64,000 bases of DNA from Microbacterium sp. SA39 (GCF_000967865.1 NZ_JXRU01000026.1:49248-113247), one strand, 5' to 3'. Shown: positions 33,757 to 42,680, counted from the first letter of the stretch. Numbers and translations: made by a program. The notes: generated by a model not told the origin, from the sequence alone.

Positions 33757-35157
33757 ATGAGCGAACCGCGTCCCGGCATCCCCGAGCCCGTCGCGACCGC
33801 GAACAGCGGCGCTGTCGCGGTGGTCGGCCTCGACCTGCGCGGCGAGACGCCGGCGCCGAAGAAGCAGGTGTACTCCTGGGCGCTGTGGGACTGGGCGACG
33901 CAGCCCTTCAACACCGTGATCCTCACGTTCGTCTTCACGGCGCTGTACCTCGTGGGCGAGGGCTTCCTCCCGGCCGACATCGCGGCCCTCGACCCCTCCG
34001 ACCCCACGCGCATGGCCGCTGAGGCCGAACTCACCTCCGGACTCGGGCTGGGGTCCACGATCGCCGCGTTCGGCATCCTGCTGCTCGCGCCGGTGCTCGG
34101 CCAGCGAGCGGATGCCGCGGGCCGGCAGAAGCTCTGGCTGGGCATCGGCACCGGCGCCCTGGTGTTCTGCATGCTCGGGCTCTGGTTCGTCGAGCCGACC
34201 CCCAGCCTGTTCTGGCTCGGCGTCGCGCTGATCTCGGCGGGATCGGTGTTCGGAGAGATCGCCGCCGTGAACTCCAACGCGATGCTCATCGGCATCGCGA
34301 CCCCGAAGAACGTCGGCCGCATCTCCGGCCTCGGCTGGGGCTTCGGCTACATCGGCGGCATTCTGGCCCTCGTGATCGTGGTGGTGCTCGACACGTTCGA
34401 CTGGTTCGGCATGTCGACCGACAACGGGCTCGCCTACCGGCTGATCGCGGTCGGATGCGCGGTCTGGACGATCATCTTCAGCATCCCGATCTTCCTTAAT
34501 GTGCCCGAGCCGTCGCTCGGTCGCCCCGAGCGCAAGGTCGGGTTCTTCGCGTCGTACCCGCTGCTGGTCAACGACGTGAAGCGGCTCTACCGCGACCCCG
34601 AGACCCGCCCGACGTTCTGGTATCTGCTCTCCAGCGCCGTCTTCCGCGACGGACTCGGCGGCGTCTTCGCCTTCGGCGCGATCATCGGCACCGCGGTCTT
34701 CGGCTTCGAGACCCAGGCCATCATCGTCTTCGGCATCGCCGCGAACCTCATCGCCGGCGTCTCGACGATCCTCGCCGGACGCCTGGACGATCGTCTCGGA
34801 CCGAAGCGGATCATCCTCGCGTCGATCGGCTCCATGATCGTGGCCGGTCTCGCGGTGTTCCTGCTGCGCGACGGCGGGACGACCGTGTTCTGGGTCGGCG
34901 GGCTCATCCTCTGCGCGTTCGTCGGTCCGGCTCAGGCGGCCGCCCGTTCGTTCCTGGCTCGCGTCACCCCCGCCGGGCGCGAGGGCGAGATCTTCGGGCT
35001 GTACGCCACGACCGGGCGGGCGGCGAGCTGGATCTCTTCGGGCGCCTGGACGGTGCTCATCGTGCTGACGGGCCAGACCGCCTTCGGCATTCTCGGCATC
35101 GTCGTCGTGCTCGCCCTCGGATTCGTGCTGCTGCTCCCCGTCAGGGCCCCGCGCTGA
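33757..35157 (+). CDS. MFS transporter, UMF1/Atg22-like
   Basis: The 466-residue polytopic protein begins with a soluble tail, then YSWALWDWATQPFNTVILTFVFTALYL, the signature of the UMF1 (vacuole effluxer Atg22-like) family. A TFWYLLSSAVFRDGLGGVFAFGAIIG segment opens the second half. Bacterial members are of unknown substrate, with amino acids or metabolites suspected. It has no close partner. Palindromic repeats flank it on both sides. Confidence 0.87.
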   Translation: MSEPRPGIPEPVATANSGAVAVVGLDLRGETPAPKKQVYSWALWDWATQPFNTVILTFVFTALYLVGEGFLPADIAALDPSDPTRMAAEAELTSGLGLGSTIAAFGILLLAPVLGQRADAAGRQKLWLGIGTGALVFCMLGLWFVEPTPSLFWLGVALISAGSVFGEIAAVNSNAMLIGIATPKNVGRISGLGWGFGYIGGILALVIVVVLDTFDWFGMSTDNGLAYRLIAVGCAVWTIIFSIPIFLNVPEPSLGRPERKVGFFASYPLLVNDVKRLYRDPETRPTFWYLLSSAVFRDGLGGVFAFGAIIGTAVFGFETQAIIVFGIAANLIAGVSTILAGRLDDRLGPKRIILASIGSMIVAGLAVFLLRDGGTTVFWVGGLILCAFVGPAQAAARSFLARVTPAGREGEIFGLYATTGRAASWISSGAWTVLIVLTGQTAFGILGIVVVLALGFVLLLPVRAPR

Positions 35158-35179
35158 CTCTCCGGCACGGCGGTCTGCC

Positions 35180-35264
35180 GTGCACAATTCAGCAAGGACG
35201 AGCTGAAACGTGCTGCAGGGCATCGTTTCGCGGGGTTTCGCGAAGATCAGACTGAATTGTGCAC
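35180..35264. repeat. 85-bp intergenic palindromic element
   Basis: GTGCACAATTCAG (35180-35192) and CTGAATTGTGCAC (35252-35264) are perfect 13-bp inverted ends. Inside lie GAAACG/CGTTTC and TTCGCG/CGCGAA pairs, so the whole element could fold as a branched RNA. It could act as the terminator of the MFS gene, a MITE-like element or a small RNA. Confidence 0.7.
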
Positions 35265-35289
35265 GCGCTCCGCGGAGTAACCTGACCGC

Positions 35290-36207
35290 GTGACCGTGAT
35301 GCTCGCCTTCCTCGCCAACATCCTGGTGGCGATCGCCAAGACGGTCGCCGCGATCATCACATCGTCCGCGTCGATGGTGGCCGAGGCCGCGCACTCGTGG
35401 GCGGATGCCGGCAACGAGGTCTTCCTCCTCATCGCCGACCGCCGTGGCGCGCGCACCAAGGACGCCCGGCATCCGCTGGGATACGGACGCAACGCGTTCG
35501 TATGGTCGCTCATCGCCGCGTTCGGAATCTTCACCGCCGGGTCGATCGTGTCGATCATGCACGGCATCCAAGAGCTGTCCGAAACGGGCCCGGTCGAGAG
35601 CCCACTCGTCGCGTACATCGTGCTCGGCATCTCGTTCGTGCTCGAGGGCGCGTCGTTCACCCAGGCGATGGTGAAGTCCCGCCGACTGGCGAAGGAGCGC
35701 GGATCGTCGACGTGGGACTTCGTGCTGGAGACGAGCGACACCACCCTTCGGGCCGTGTTCTTCGAGGATTCCGCCGCACTGATCGGTCTGGCCCTCGCGG
35801 GCGGGGCGATCCTGATGCATCAGCTCACCGGCGTCGCCGCGTGGGATGCCGTGGGCTCGATCCTCGTCGGCGTGCTGCTCGGAGTGGTCGCGGTCATCCT
35901 GATCCGCCGGAACATCGACTTCCTGGTGGGGGCGACCGCGGCGCCGAAGCTGCGAGCCCGCGTCGGCACCGCCCTGCTCGTCCTGCCGCAGATCGAGCGC
36001 GTGACCTACCTGCACATCGAGTACGTGGGTCCGAACCGACTGTTCATCGTCGCCGAGGTCGACCTCGCGGGCGACGCCCTCGAGCACGACGTCGCCCGGA
36101 GGCTGCGCGATGTGGAGCGCCGGATCGAGGCGCACGACGCCGTCGAGACCGTCGTGCTGTCGCTCTCGGTCGACGATGAACCGTCTCTGAAGTTCGGTCC
36201 GGTCTAG
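35290..36207 (+). CDS. cation diffusion facilitator (CDF) metal transporter
   Basis: The 305-residue transporter has TM2 metal ligands HSWADAGNE (near 37-45), TM5 ligands FEDSAALIG (near 158-166) and a C-terminal cytoplasmic ferredoxin-like domain. CDF proteins export Zn2+, Fe2+, Mn2+ or Co2+ by proton antiport. The HxxxD/ExxxD-type pair does not fix the metal. GTG 35290 lies 6 nt after TAACCT, a possible leaderless start. It overlaps the convergent protease gene by 4 nt. Confidence 0.88.
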   Translation: MTVMLAFLANILVAIAKTVAAIITSSASMVAEAAHSWADAGNEVFLLIADRRGARTKDARHPLGYGRNAFVWSLIAAFGIFTAGSIVSIMHGIQELSETGPVESPLVAYIVLGISFVLEGASFTQAMVKSRRLAKERGSSTWDFVLETSDTTLRAVFFEDSAALIGLALAGGAILMHQLTGVAAWDAVGSILVGVLLGVVAVILIRRNIDFLVGATAAPKLRARVGTALLVLPQIERVTYLHIEYVGPNRLFIVAEVDLAGDALEHDVARRLRDVERRIEAHDAVETVVLSLSVDDEPSLKFGPV

Positions 36208-37013
36208 CGGTTCTTCCGCGTCGCGAATCCGACGTCGGGCGTCGGCAGGACCGGCACGCGCGGGTAGCGGAGCGCGATGATGATCGCGGTGATGGCACCC
36301 ACCACCAGCGACGAGTCCATGATCAGATCAGGCAACGTCATCGGGATGTCTCCGATTTTGTACAGGACCGGGGCGTCGTCGAAGTAGAACAGTTCCGTGA
36401 CGGAGTTGTTCAGGAAGTGCACCAGCACTCCCACGAAGATGCTGCCGGTCACACGGCGGATGGCGTACATCGCGAGACCGAAAAGCGTGGCGTAGAACAC
36501 CTGATAGATCGTGTCGCCCAGGTTCTTTCCCGTGGAGAGGTTCGTCAGATGCATCACACCGAACAGAGCAGCCGGGATGAGGGCGACCCAGATCTCCGCG
36601 AGCCGGGTACGGAGCAGGAAGACGGTGGCTCCGCGCCAGACGAACTCCTCCCAGAGGGCCGCCTGCAAGGCGGACAGGATGATCGGGATGACGAGGCCCT
36701 GCGGATCGCCGTAGCCGCCGAAAGCGATCCAGACCGCGAGCACGATCATCGGTGACATCGAGAGCACGAACAGACCGACGTTCCGCACGCGCTGCGGGTC
36801 GAATAATGTCGGCCGCAGCCAGCCGAGCGCCGCGAACACCGGCACGAACACGAGCAGGACCGTGAGGCAGATGGCCACCAGCACCATCCAGATGCGCGAC
36901 GGATCATTCGTCCAAGAGCTGAGCAGGAGCGGCACGCCGAGCATGCTGATGAGGGCGAGCAGGACGGCGACAGGCAGCGCCATCCAGAGGCGTGGCTTCA
37001 CGCGATAGGACAT
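36204..37013 (-). CDS. CPBP-family intramembrane metalloprotease
   Basis: The 269-residue protein has about eight TM segments and the ABI/CPBP motifs EEFVWRG (near 141-147), FGVMHL (near 170) and HFLNN (near 217), whose Glu and His residues form the metal site. The bacterial members range from protein processing and bacteriocin immunity to RCE1-like proteolysis. No bacteriocin-like peptide gene is recognisable nearby. Confidence 0.87.
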   Translation of the reverse strand: MSYRVKPRLWMALPVAVLLALISMLGVPLLLSSWTNDPSRIWMVLVAICLTVLLVFVPVFAALGWLRPTLFDPQRVRNVGLFVLSMSPMIVLAVWIAFGGYGDPQGLVIPIILSALQAALWEEFVWRGATVFLLRTRLAEIWVALIPAALFGVMHLTNLSTGKNLGDTIYQVFYATLFGLAMYAIRRVTGSIFVGVLVHFLNNSVTELFYFDDAPVLYKIGDIPMTLPDLIMDSSLVVGAITAIIIALRYPRVPVLPTPDVGFATRKNR

Positions 37014-37376
37014 GAGGATACTTTCGTTCGGAGTGATGGGCGTCGGCGTTGATCGCGACGCAGTGGAAATCCACGAATCCGCGCAGGAGCGCGGGCTGCC
37101 GACCGGGCGAGGGCGCCGATGGACGTCCCCACGTTATGAGTTCGGCGTCCCCCTATCCGTCGTGTCGAGCGGAAATCCGACCCGGGGCGGAGGCCACCGG
37201 TACCGGGGTACCACTCGCCCCACCGTTCGCTCATTCGAATCGTGTGCCTGGGGCTGATGCGCAATCGGCTGCGCGTATTGTGGCTTTCCTTTGCATCATA
37301 TGTGGCTTTTTCTCCTCGAGTGTCATACGTTCTCCAAGAGTTCGACGCTCGACTTCATCTCGTGGGGGGATCACGC
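37014..37376. other. 363-bp intergenic region upstream of the surface protein
   Basis: The region between divergent starts holds a GGTACC-rich palindrome (near 37199-37212). An AT-richer segment (37270-37330) carries the direct repeat TGTGGCTTT at 37279 and 37301, 22 bp apart. The latter is a plausible promoter/operator region for the surface protein gene. No RNA gene or open reading frame is convincing. Confidence 0.4.
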
Positions 37377-40220
37377 ATGCGCACATCGATCGGCCCGGAG
37401 CGCCGTACACGGGCGACGGATCGCGGGCAGCGACGGCGGACGGCTGTATCCCTGGCTTGTGCGATCGCCGCGTTCGCCGCAGCACTGGTCGTCCCCCATA
37501 TCGCCGAGGTCTCTTCCGCCGCGGCCGACCAGGATCCCGCTCAGTGCCCGAACTCTCTCGCGCTGACGAACGGGGGCTTCGAGCAGCCGGTGGTACCCGC
37601 CGGTGCCGGGAACCTGTTCGTCACCGATTCGCAGGTGCCGGGATGGAACACCACCGCCGCCGACCGCGTGGTCGAGATCTGGTCGAGCGGGTTCCTCGGG
37701 ATCGCCGCGGATTCCGGGCAGCAGTTCATCGAGCTCAATGCGACGCAGGCATCCACGATGTTCCAGGACGTGCCGACCACACCCGGCCAGACGCTCGCCT
37801 GGTCACTCGCCCACCGCGGCCGCGGGGGCGTCGACTCGATGCGGGTGATCATCGGCTCACCCACCGGCCCGCTGGCACAGTCCGGACCGGTCATCAGTGA
37901 CGGCAACACCGCCTGGGGGCTCCACACCGGCACCTACACCGTTCCGGCGGGACAGACGACGACCCGGTTCGCCTTCGAGGCCGTGAGCGCCGCCAGCGGC
38001 AACATCACGATCGGCAACTTCCTCGACAGCATCAGCTTCGGCACCGGCCCCTGCATCATCGCCGACAAGCAGGTGCAGAACCTCTCCGGCGGGTCGCCCG
38101 CGGAGGTCGGAGACACGCTCCGCTACTCGTTGACGGCGACGAACAACGGCGGCACCCCCGCGCTCCTCACGGCCGCCATCGACGATCTGCCCGATGGCGT
38201 TGAACTCGTGCCGGGTTCGATGAGCATCACGGCCGGCCCTGGTGCCGGCAGCGTCACGGATACGCTCGACGCCGACCGCGGCGCCTATTCGGCCGAGGAC
38301 CGCTTCGTCGCCTTCCTGCTCGGCGACGGGGTCGAGGGCGGGGCAGGCGGAACTCTGCAGCCCGGCGTCACCACGACCGCGACCTTCGACGTGAGGATCA
38401 CTGCCGCCACGGGTGGCGCGGTGAGCAACACGGCCATCGTCGAGTTCACCGACCCGGTCACGCAAACCGCGCGCGAGTCCACGACGCAGACCACGATCAC
38501 CGAGGTCGTACCGGCGCCCATCCCGCCCCGCGGTGTCAGCGACGCCGCAACGGGCGCATACAACACGCCCGTCACCGTCGACCCCACCCGCAACGATGAG
38601 AAGGGCGATCCCGGCGCCGAGTTCGATCCGTCGACGGTGCGACTCATCGATCCGGTCAGCGGGAGCCCGGTGACCTCGGTGACGATCCCCGGTGAGGGCG
38701 CTTACTCAGTCGACGCGACGACGGGCGCGGTGACCTTCACCCCCGACCCGGCCTTCGCCGGCGAAGCCACCCCGCTGGCGTACACAGCGGAGACCACGCT
38801 CGGAGACTCGGTGACGGCAGACATCACCGTCACCATCGCGTCGCCCGAGCCACCCGCGGCGGAGAACGACTCCGGCGATGCGCCGTACAACCAGTCGGTG
38901 ACCGTGAGCCCGCTCGCGAACGATGACGCCGGCCCGTCCGGCACCTCGTTCGACGGAACCACGCTGCGGCTTCTCGAGCCGGACACCGGTGCCCCGGTGA
39001 CGACGTTGGCCGTCCCGGGAGAGGGCAGCTGGACGGTTGACGTCGCCTCGGGAGAGGTGACCTTCACTCCGGAGGACGGGTTCTCGGGTCGCGCCACCGA
39101 CGTCCGCTACACGGCCGACACCAACGTCGGCGACTCCGTGACCGCCACGATCTCCGCCGCGATCGCCAAGGGTCCCATCGCCTCCGCGGATTCCTCGACA
39201 GTCCTTCAAGGCCGCACGGCGACCGTCGATGTTCTCGACAACGACACCGCCGGCGAGGCGGCCGCGATGGACTACGACTCGGTCGAGCTGCTGGACGAGC
39301 TCGGGACCGAGGTCGAGAGCCTCGAGGCCCCAGGACAGGGCGTGTGGACCGTCGGCCCGCTCGGAACAGTGGTCTTCACGCCCGAGCCGGGGTTCGTCGG
39401 CACGGTCACCGCGTCATATCGGGCGGCGGACACCGACGGGAATCCCGTGGTCGGCTCCGTGTCGGTGACGGTCACGGCGGCGACTCCCGTCCTCGAGGAC
39501 GACACGGCGAGCACCGGGAGCGGTGCCCGTGTGACCATCGATCCTCTCGAGAACGACGCTCCCACGACGGGCGCCCTCGACCGCAGCAGCCTGCGACTCG
39601 TGGACCCGGCCGCGGGCGCGCTCGTCACGCGGCTCGCGCTGCCCGACCAGGGGGTGTACGTCGTCGATTCGGCCACCGGGCTGATCAATTTCACCGCCGA
39701 CTCTGCGTTCCGCGGTGAATCGCGCGTGCAGTACTCGGTCGCCGACGCCAGTGGAAACCGATCGACCGCGAACATCCGCGTGTCGGTTACCGAAGCCGGT
39801 TCCCCGGGTGCCGCGGGTCCGAGCACTCGAAGCTCCGACGGCCGGCCACTCGCCGCGACCGGAGGATCGGTGGAGTGGCAGTCCGCGGGCGTCGGCATCC
39901 TTCTGCTGCTCGCAGGCGCGGCAGCGTTCGCCCTCCACCGTCGGCGCCGGCAGCGACGAGCGCTGAGCTCCCGGCGCCACGCCGGGAGTTCAGCGCTGCC
40001 AGTTGTCGGCGAGCTTGTTCAGCAGCCGGGCGAGTTCTGCGCTCTCCTCCTCGGTGAACGCGGCGAGGGCGCCCGCGAGCATCTCGCGTCGCTCTCCCTT
40101 CATGCCACGGGCCACCTTGCGACCTTCGTCGGTGAGCGCGATGCGCGTACGACGCGCGTCGTCGGGATCGGCCTCGCGGCGCACGAAGCCGCGCTCCACG
40201 CCCTGCTGCACGAGCCGTGA
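37377..40220 (+). CDS. sortase-anchored surface protein with CshA-type fibril repeats
   Basis: The ATG at 37377 follows GTGGGGGGA, and the open frame has 947 codons. A signal peptide occupies residues 22-50. A DUF642/carbohydrate-binding-like region follows (60-222; LTNGGFEQP, FIELNAT), then a DUF11-like domain (230-375). Four CshA-type fibril repeats of about 100 residues start near 388, 493, 600 and 702, each with a Val-Thr-Phe-Thr-Pro-like centre. The class E sortase signal LAATG lies at 825-829, with TM 836-852 and the basic tail HRRRRQRRA. Residues 863-947 continue through the terminator hairpin and antisense to the MarR gene. This tail is unlike any family end, and a lost stop or frameshift near 39960 is likely. 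Confidence 0.82.
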   Translation: MRTSIGPERRTRATDRGQRRRTAVSLACAIAAFAAALVVPHIAEVSSAAADQDPAQCPNSLALTNGGFEQPVVPAGAGNLFVTDSQVPGWNTTAADRVVEIWSSGFLGIAADSGQQFIELNATQASTMFQDVPTTPGQTLAWSLAHRGRGGVDSMRVIIGSPTGPLAQSGPVISDGNTAWGLHTGTYTVPAGQTTTRFAFEAVSAASGNITIGNFLDSISFGTGPCIIADKQVQNLSGGSPAEVGDTLRYSLTATNNGGTPALLTAAIDDLPDGVELVPGSMSITAGPGAGSVTDTLDADRGAYSAEDRFVAFLLGDGVEGGAGGTLQPGVTTTATFDVRITAATGGAVSNTAIVEFTDPVTQTARESTTQTTITEVVPAPIPPRGVSDAATGAYNTPVTVDPTRNDEKGDPGAEFDPSTVRLIDPVSGSPVTSVTIPGEGAYSVDATTGAVTFTPDPAFAGEATPLAYTAETTLGDSVTADITVTIASPEPPAAENDSGDAPYNQSVTVSPLANDDAGPSGTSFDGTTLRLLEPDTGAPVTTLAVPGEGSWTVDVASGEVTFTPEDGFSGRATDVRYTADTNVGDSVTATISAAIAKGPIASADSSTVLQGRTATVDVLDNDTAGEAAAMDYDSVELLDELGTEVESLEAPGQGVWTVGPLGTVVFTPEPGFVGTVTASYRAADTDGNPVVGSVSVTVTAATPVLEDDTASTGSGARVTIDPLENDAPTTGALDRSSLRLVDPAAGALVTRLALPDQGVYVVDSATGLINFTADSAFRGESRVQYSVADASGNRSTANIRVSVTEAGSPGAAGPSTRSSDGRPLAATGGSVEWQSAGVGILLLLAGAAAFALHRRRRQRRALSSRRHAGSSALPVVGELVQQPGEFCALLLGERGEGAREHLASLSLHATGHLATFVGERDARTTRVVGIGLAAHEAALHALLHEP
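39959..39997. terminator. bidirectional terminator hairpin
   Basis: An 18-bp inverted repeat (39959-39976 with 39980-39997, one mismatch, 3-nt loop) starts AGCGCTGAG. It contains TGA in the +1 frame of the surface protein and overlaps the stop of the minus-strand MarR gene. It sits at the natural boundary of two convergent genes. Confidence 0.75.
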
Positions 40221-40547
40221 CGCGCGGGGCTGATCGACGCCGATCGCCTCGCCGAGCGCGCTGACGCTGAGCGGAGTGGATGCTGTGGCGAGCGCCTCCA
40301 GCATCCGCATGCGTGCCGGGCCCCCCAGGCGGCCGGAGGGGTCGGCCATCCAGGGCGGCGGGCCGGGGTGGCCGCGGTGGTGATCGAAGTGCCCGCCGTG
40401 ATCGCCGCGGTCGCCGGGCGCGCCACCCGGCCAGCCATGGGGCCCCCCGTGGCCACGGCCGCCGGGGCCGCCTCCGAGGCGGCGCCCCCGCAGCCGGGAG
40501 AGGGCCTGGGCGATGGCTTCGGCGGGATCGTTCGGTTCGGTCGGCAC
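39990..40547 (-). CDS. MarR-family regulator with His/Gly-rich N-terminal segment
   Basis: The 185-residue protein is translated from GTG. Residues 22-67 are dominated by Gly, His, Arg and Pro (GGRGHGGPHGWPGG, DHGGHFDHHRGHPGPPPW). The winged helix occupies 75-175 (LSVSALGEAIGVDQPRASRLVQQGVERGFVRREADPDDARRTRIALTDEG). The His cluster could bind a metal, which is inference. It diverges from a second His-rich winged-helix gene with 103 bp between them. Confidence 0.85.
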   Translation of the reverse strand: MPTEPNDPAEAIAQALSRLRGRRLGGGPGGRGHGGPHGWPGGAPGDRGDHGGHFDHHRGHPGPPPWMADPSGRLGGPARMRMLEALATASTPLSVSALGEAIGVDQPRASRLVQQGVERGFVRREADPDDARRTRIALTDEGRKVARGMKGERREMLAGALAAFTEEESAELARLLNKLADNWQR

Positions 40548-40569
40548 GTGTCGATTTTACATGCGACTT

Positions 40570-40638
40570 GACATGCTTTCACGTTGCATGTCACACTACA
40601 TATACATGACATCTGACAACCACATGCACATTGACATC
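40570..40638. promoter_or_regulatory. operator region between two divergent winged-helix genes
   Basis: The region is much AT-richer than its flanks. GACATG (40570-40575) and CATGTC (40587-40592) form a dyad with an 11-bp spacer. TGACAT recurs at 40607-40612 and 40632-40637. Repeated half sites fit autoregulation by the MarR-like protein. Confidence 0.55.
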
Positions 40639-40650
40639 TAAGGAACACTC

Positions 40651-41385
40651 ATGAACACCGATACACATGACCCCGAGAACACCTCCCGCCCCTTCGGCTA
40701 CTGGCTGAAGGCAGCCGACCGCTTGATGGCGGCCGAGTTCGACACCGCGTTCCAGGCCGAGCAGGCGAGCCGCCGTGATTGGCGGATCCTGAACGTCATC
40801 GATGGAACCGTCCCGAGGCACCGCCCGCTGAACGACCACAAGCTGCATCGACTCGTCGAGCGCGGCTGGGTCGTCGCAGACGGCGAAAGCGGCTGGACGC
40901 TCACCGACGAAGGCCGCGCGGCGAAGGATCGCCTCGGCACCCGCGTCGACGGCATCCGCGCGAAGGTCGCCGATGCCGTCTCCGCAGAGGAGATGGCGAC
41001 GACCCTCGCGTCGCTCGAGAAGATCGCCCGCGCCTTCGGCTGGGACGAGGAGACTCCTCTCCCCCGAGGCCGTCGTCACGGCTTCGGTGAGCGCGGCCAC
41101 GGTCGCGGATTCCCCGGACGCTTCGGTCGTCGCTTCGGTCACGGCTTCAGTCCCGCTTTCGGCCACGGCTTCGGCCCGGATGCCGAGCAGCGTGACGACG
41201 AGTGCCGCCACGGCGAGCACGGGCAGGGTCGCCACGGGCACCGTGGCTTCCGCGACGGCCACGGCCCCGGCCACGGCGACCAGGGCCACCACCCCGGACA
41301 CGGGCCGCAGCGGGCGGTGCGCTTCGCGCAGCACGCCTACGAGCGCGGCTTCGACGCCGGCTTCAGCCGGGGTCGCGACGCCTGA
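40651..41385 (+). CDS. winged-helix protein with His/Gly-rich C-terminal tail
   Basis: The 244-residue protein has a MarR/PadR-like winged helix in residues 12-110 (FGYWLKAADRLMAAEFDTAFQ, RDWRILNVIDG, LVERGWVVADGESGWTLTDEGRAAKDRL). A tail from about 130 to 225 is rich in His, Gly, Arg and Phe (HGFGERGHGRGFPGRFGRR and similar repeats). Start ATG follows AAGGAACAC. The tail resembles metal-binding or nucleic-acid-binding low-complexity regions. It is paired with the divergent MarR gene, which has a similar segment at its other end. Confidence 0.78.
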   Translation: MNTDTHDPENTSRPFGYWLKAADRLMAAEFDTAFQAEQASRRDWRILNVIDGTVPRHRPLNDHKLHRLVERGWVVADGESGWTLTDEGRAAKDRLGTRVDGIRAKVADAVSAEEMATTLASLEKIARAFGWDEETPLPRGRRHGFGERGHGRGFPGRFGRRFGHGFSPAFGHGFGPDAEQRDDECRHGEHGQGRHGHRGFRDGHGPGHGDQGHHPGHGPQRAVRFAQHAYERGFDAGFSRGRDA

Positions 41386-41461
41386 CGGTTCGCCGTACCC
41401 AACCGAGACGCCTCATCCGACGCAGAGTCGGGTGGGGCGTTTCGTCACAGTCGGGCGAGTG

Positions 41462-42631
41462 TCAAGGATCGATCTGACGTCCGATGAAATCAGCCATCCC
41501 AGGCACCGTGAATGCGACAACCCCGTGCTCAGGCGCGTACACGAGCCCCTTGCTGATGAGGTTCGCTCGGGTCGGCCCCAGACTCTTGGGTTTCTTGTTC
41601 ATACGACCGGCGACCTCCCCCGAGGAGCTTCCTGCATCACCGTCTGGCGCCATCGCTCGGAGATACGCCTGCTCCGCGGGCGTTGCCCTGTCCCAGCGGG
41701 CCCGGAAGAATCCGTTGTCCAGCTGGTTGTACCCCTGAAGGATGCCGAGCTGCGCTTCCGCCGCACGGATATTCGGACCGGAAGCGACGTTCCAGGTCTC
41801 TTGCCCGAACTGTTGGAGGAAGTAGGGATAGCGACCCGATGCGGCCACGACGAGCTCGATCGCTTCGTCGTCCCAGGTCGCGTCCTCCTGCGCTGCGGGA
41901 ATCGAGAGCGCCTCCGAGACCACGTCTTCTTCGATCTGTTCAATCTTGAAGTACTCAAAGCGCTCCGCGTACGACTTGGCCTCAGCGAGGATGCGAGGCA
42001 AACTCGGCAGCCCGGCGAAGCCGAACAGGACAGCCCAGTTGTCCTGCGCCGCCGCGTGGGCGACAGTGCACAGCGTGATGAGCTCTGCGGGATCGAGGTC
42101 CTGGGCTTCGTCGATGAGGATGGCGAGCCCGACACCTTCTTCCTCCGCCGCTTCAGCGAGGTCATGGATGAGCTTCTTCAGATCCGTGTCGAGTATCCCG
42201 GTGTCAGCGCCGCCACCAGGAGTCCCGTCGAGGTCCAGCCCGAAGGACCAGATGCCGTTCGTGTCGTACGACGCTTTGAAACTCAAGGCGGTCTTGATCG
42301 CCTTCAAGAGTCGCTTGCCGGCCGAAGCGCGAGCGATATCGGCGAGGGGTGCGTACAGCGCTTCCCCGACGAGTTCGCGGAGCGTCTTTCCGGCTCCAGC
42401 TTCAATCTGCGCCACGATCCAATCCCGCTTCGCCGCATTTCGCCGAAACTCGGAAAGGAGCACCGTCTTGCCCACACCACGCAGGCCGTAGAGGATCACT
42501 GGCTGGTCGGTTCTACCAATCCTCGTGCGCTCTATCGAGGTCGCCCAGGCCTTGAGCGCTTTATCTCGGCCGACGAGCGCAGCCGGTTTACGGCCGGCGC
42601 CCGGCGAATACGGATTGCGTACGGGGTCCAT
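41462..42631 (-). CDS. AAA+ ATPase (Orc1/Cdc6- or NACHT-like), orphan
   Basis: The 389-residue protein has Walker A LYGLRGVGKTVLL (near residues 45-57), Walker B LAILIDEAQDLDP (near 168-180) and a C-terminal winged-helix-like part (EVAGRMNKKPKSLGPTRANLISKGLVY). The ATG at 42631 is chosen because GAGGTG lies 6 nt upstream, while GTG 42640 overlaps that site. Such proteins occur as lone ATPases in actinobacteria, sometimes in mobile or defence settings, but nothing here shows its partner. Codon use looks somewhat less GC-extreme than in neighbours. Confidence 0.8.
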   Translation of the reverse strand: MDPVRNPYSPGAGRKPAALVGRDKALKAWATSIERTRIGRTDQPVILYGLRGVGKTVLLSEFRRNAAKRDWIVAQIEAGAGKTLRELVGEALYAPLADIARASAGKRLLKAIKTALSFKASYDTNGIWSFGLDLDGTPGGGADTGILDTDLKKLIHDLAEAAEEEGVGLAILIDEAQDLDPAELITLCTVAHAAAQDNWAVLFGFAGLPSLPRILAEAKSYAERFEYFKIEQIEEDVVSEALSIPAAQEDATWDDEAIELVVAASGRYPYFLQQFGQETWNVASGPNIRAAEAQLGILQGYNQLDNGFFRARWDRATPAEQAYLRAMAPDGDAGSSSGEVAGRMNKKPKSLGPTRANLISKGLVYAPEHGVVAFTVPGMADFIGRQIDP

Positions 42632-42659
42632 CGCGTTCACCTCTATCGAGATCTACCAA

Positions 42660-42680
42660 AGTCTAGCGTTTCACTAGACT
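42660..42680. promoter_or_regulatory. dyad upstream of the AAA ATPase gene
   Basis: AGTCTAG (42660-42666) and CTAGACT (42674-42680) form a perfect 7-bp dyad with a 7-bp spacer in an AT-rich stretch, 29 bp before the start codon. It is a likely operator overlapping the promoter. Confidence 0.55.

Noticed and set aside
33481..36135. An 884-codon minus-strand open frame
   Set aside because: It overlaps the MFS and CDF genes antisense and has a His/Asp/Arg-rich, domain-free translation typical of shadow frames.
37242..37376. N-terminal extension of the surface protein from 37242
   Set aside because: The added 45 residues would precede the signal peptide, and the strong GTGGGGGGA ribosome site sits just before ATG 37377.
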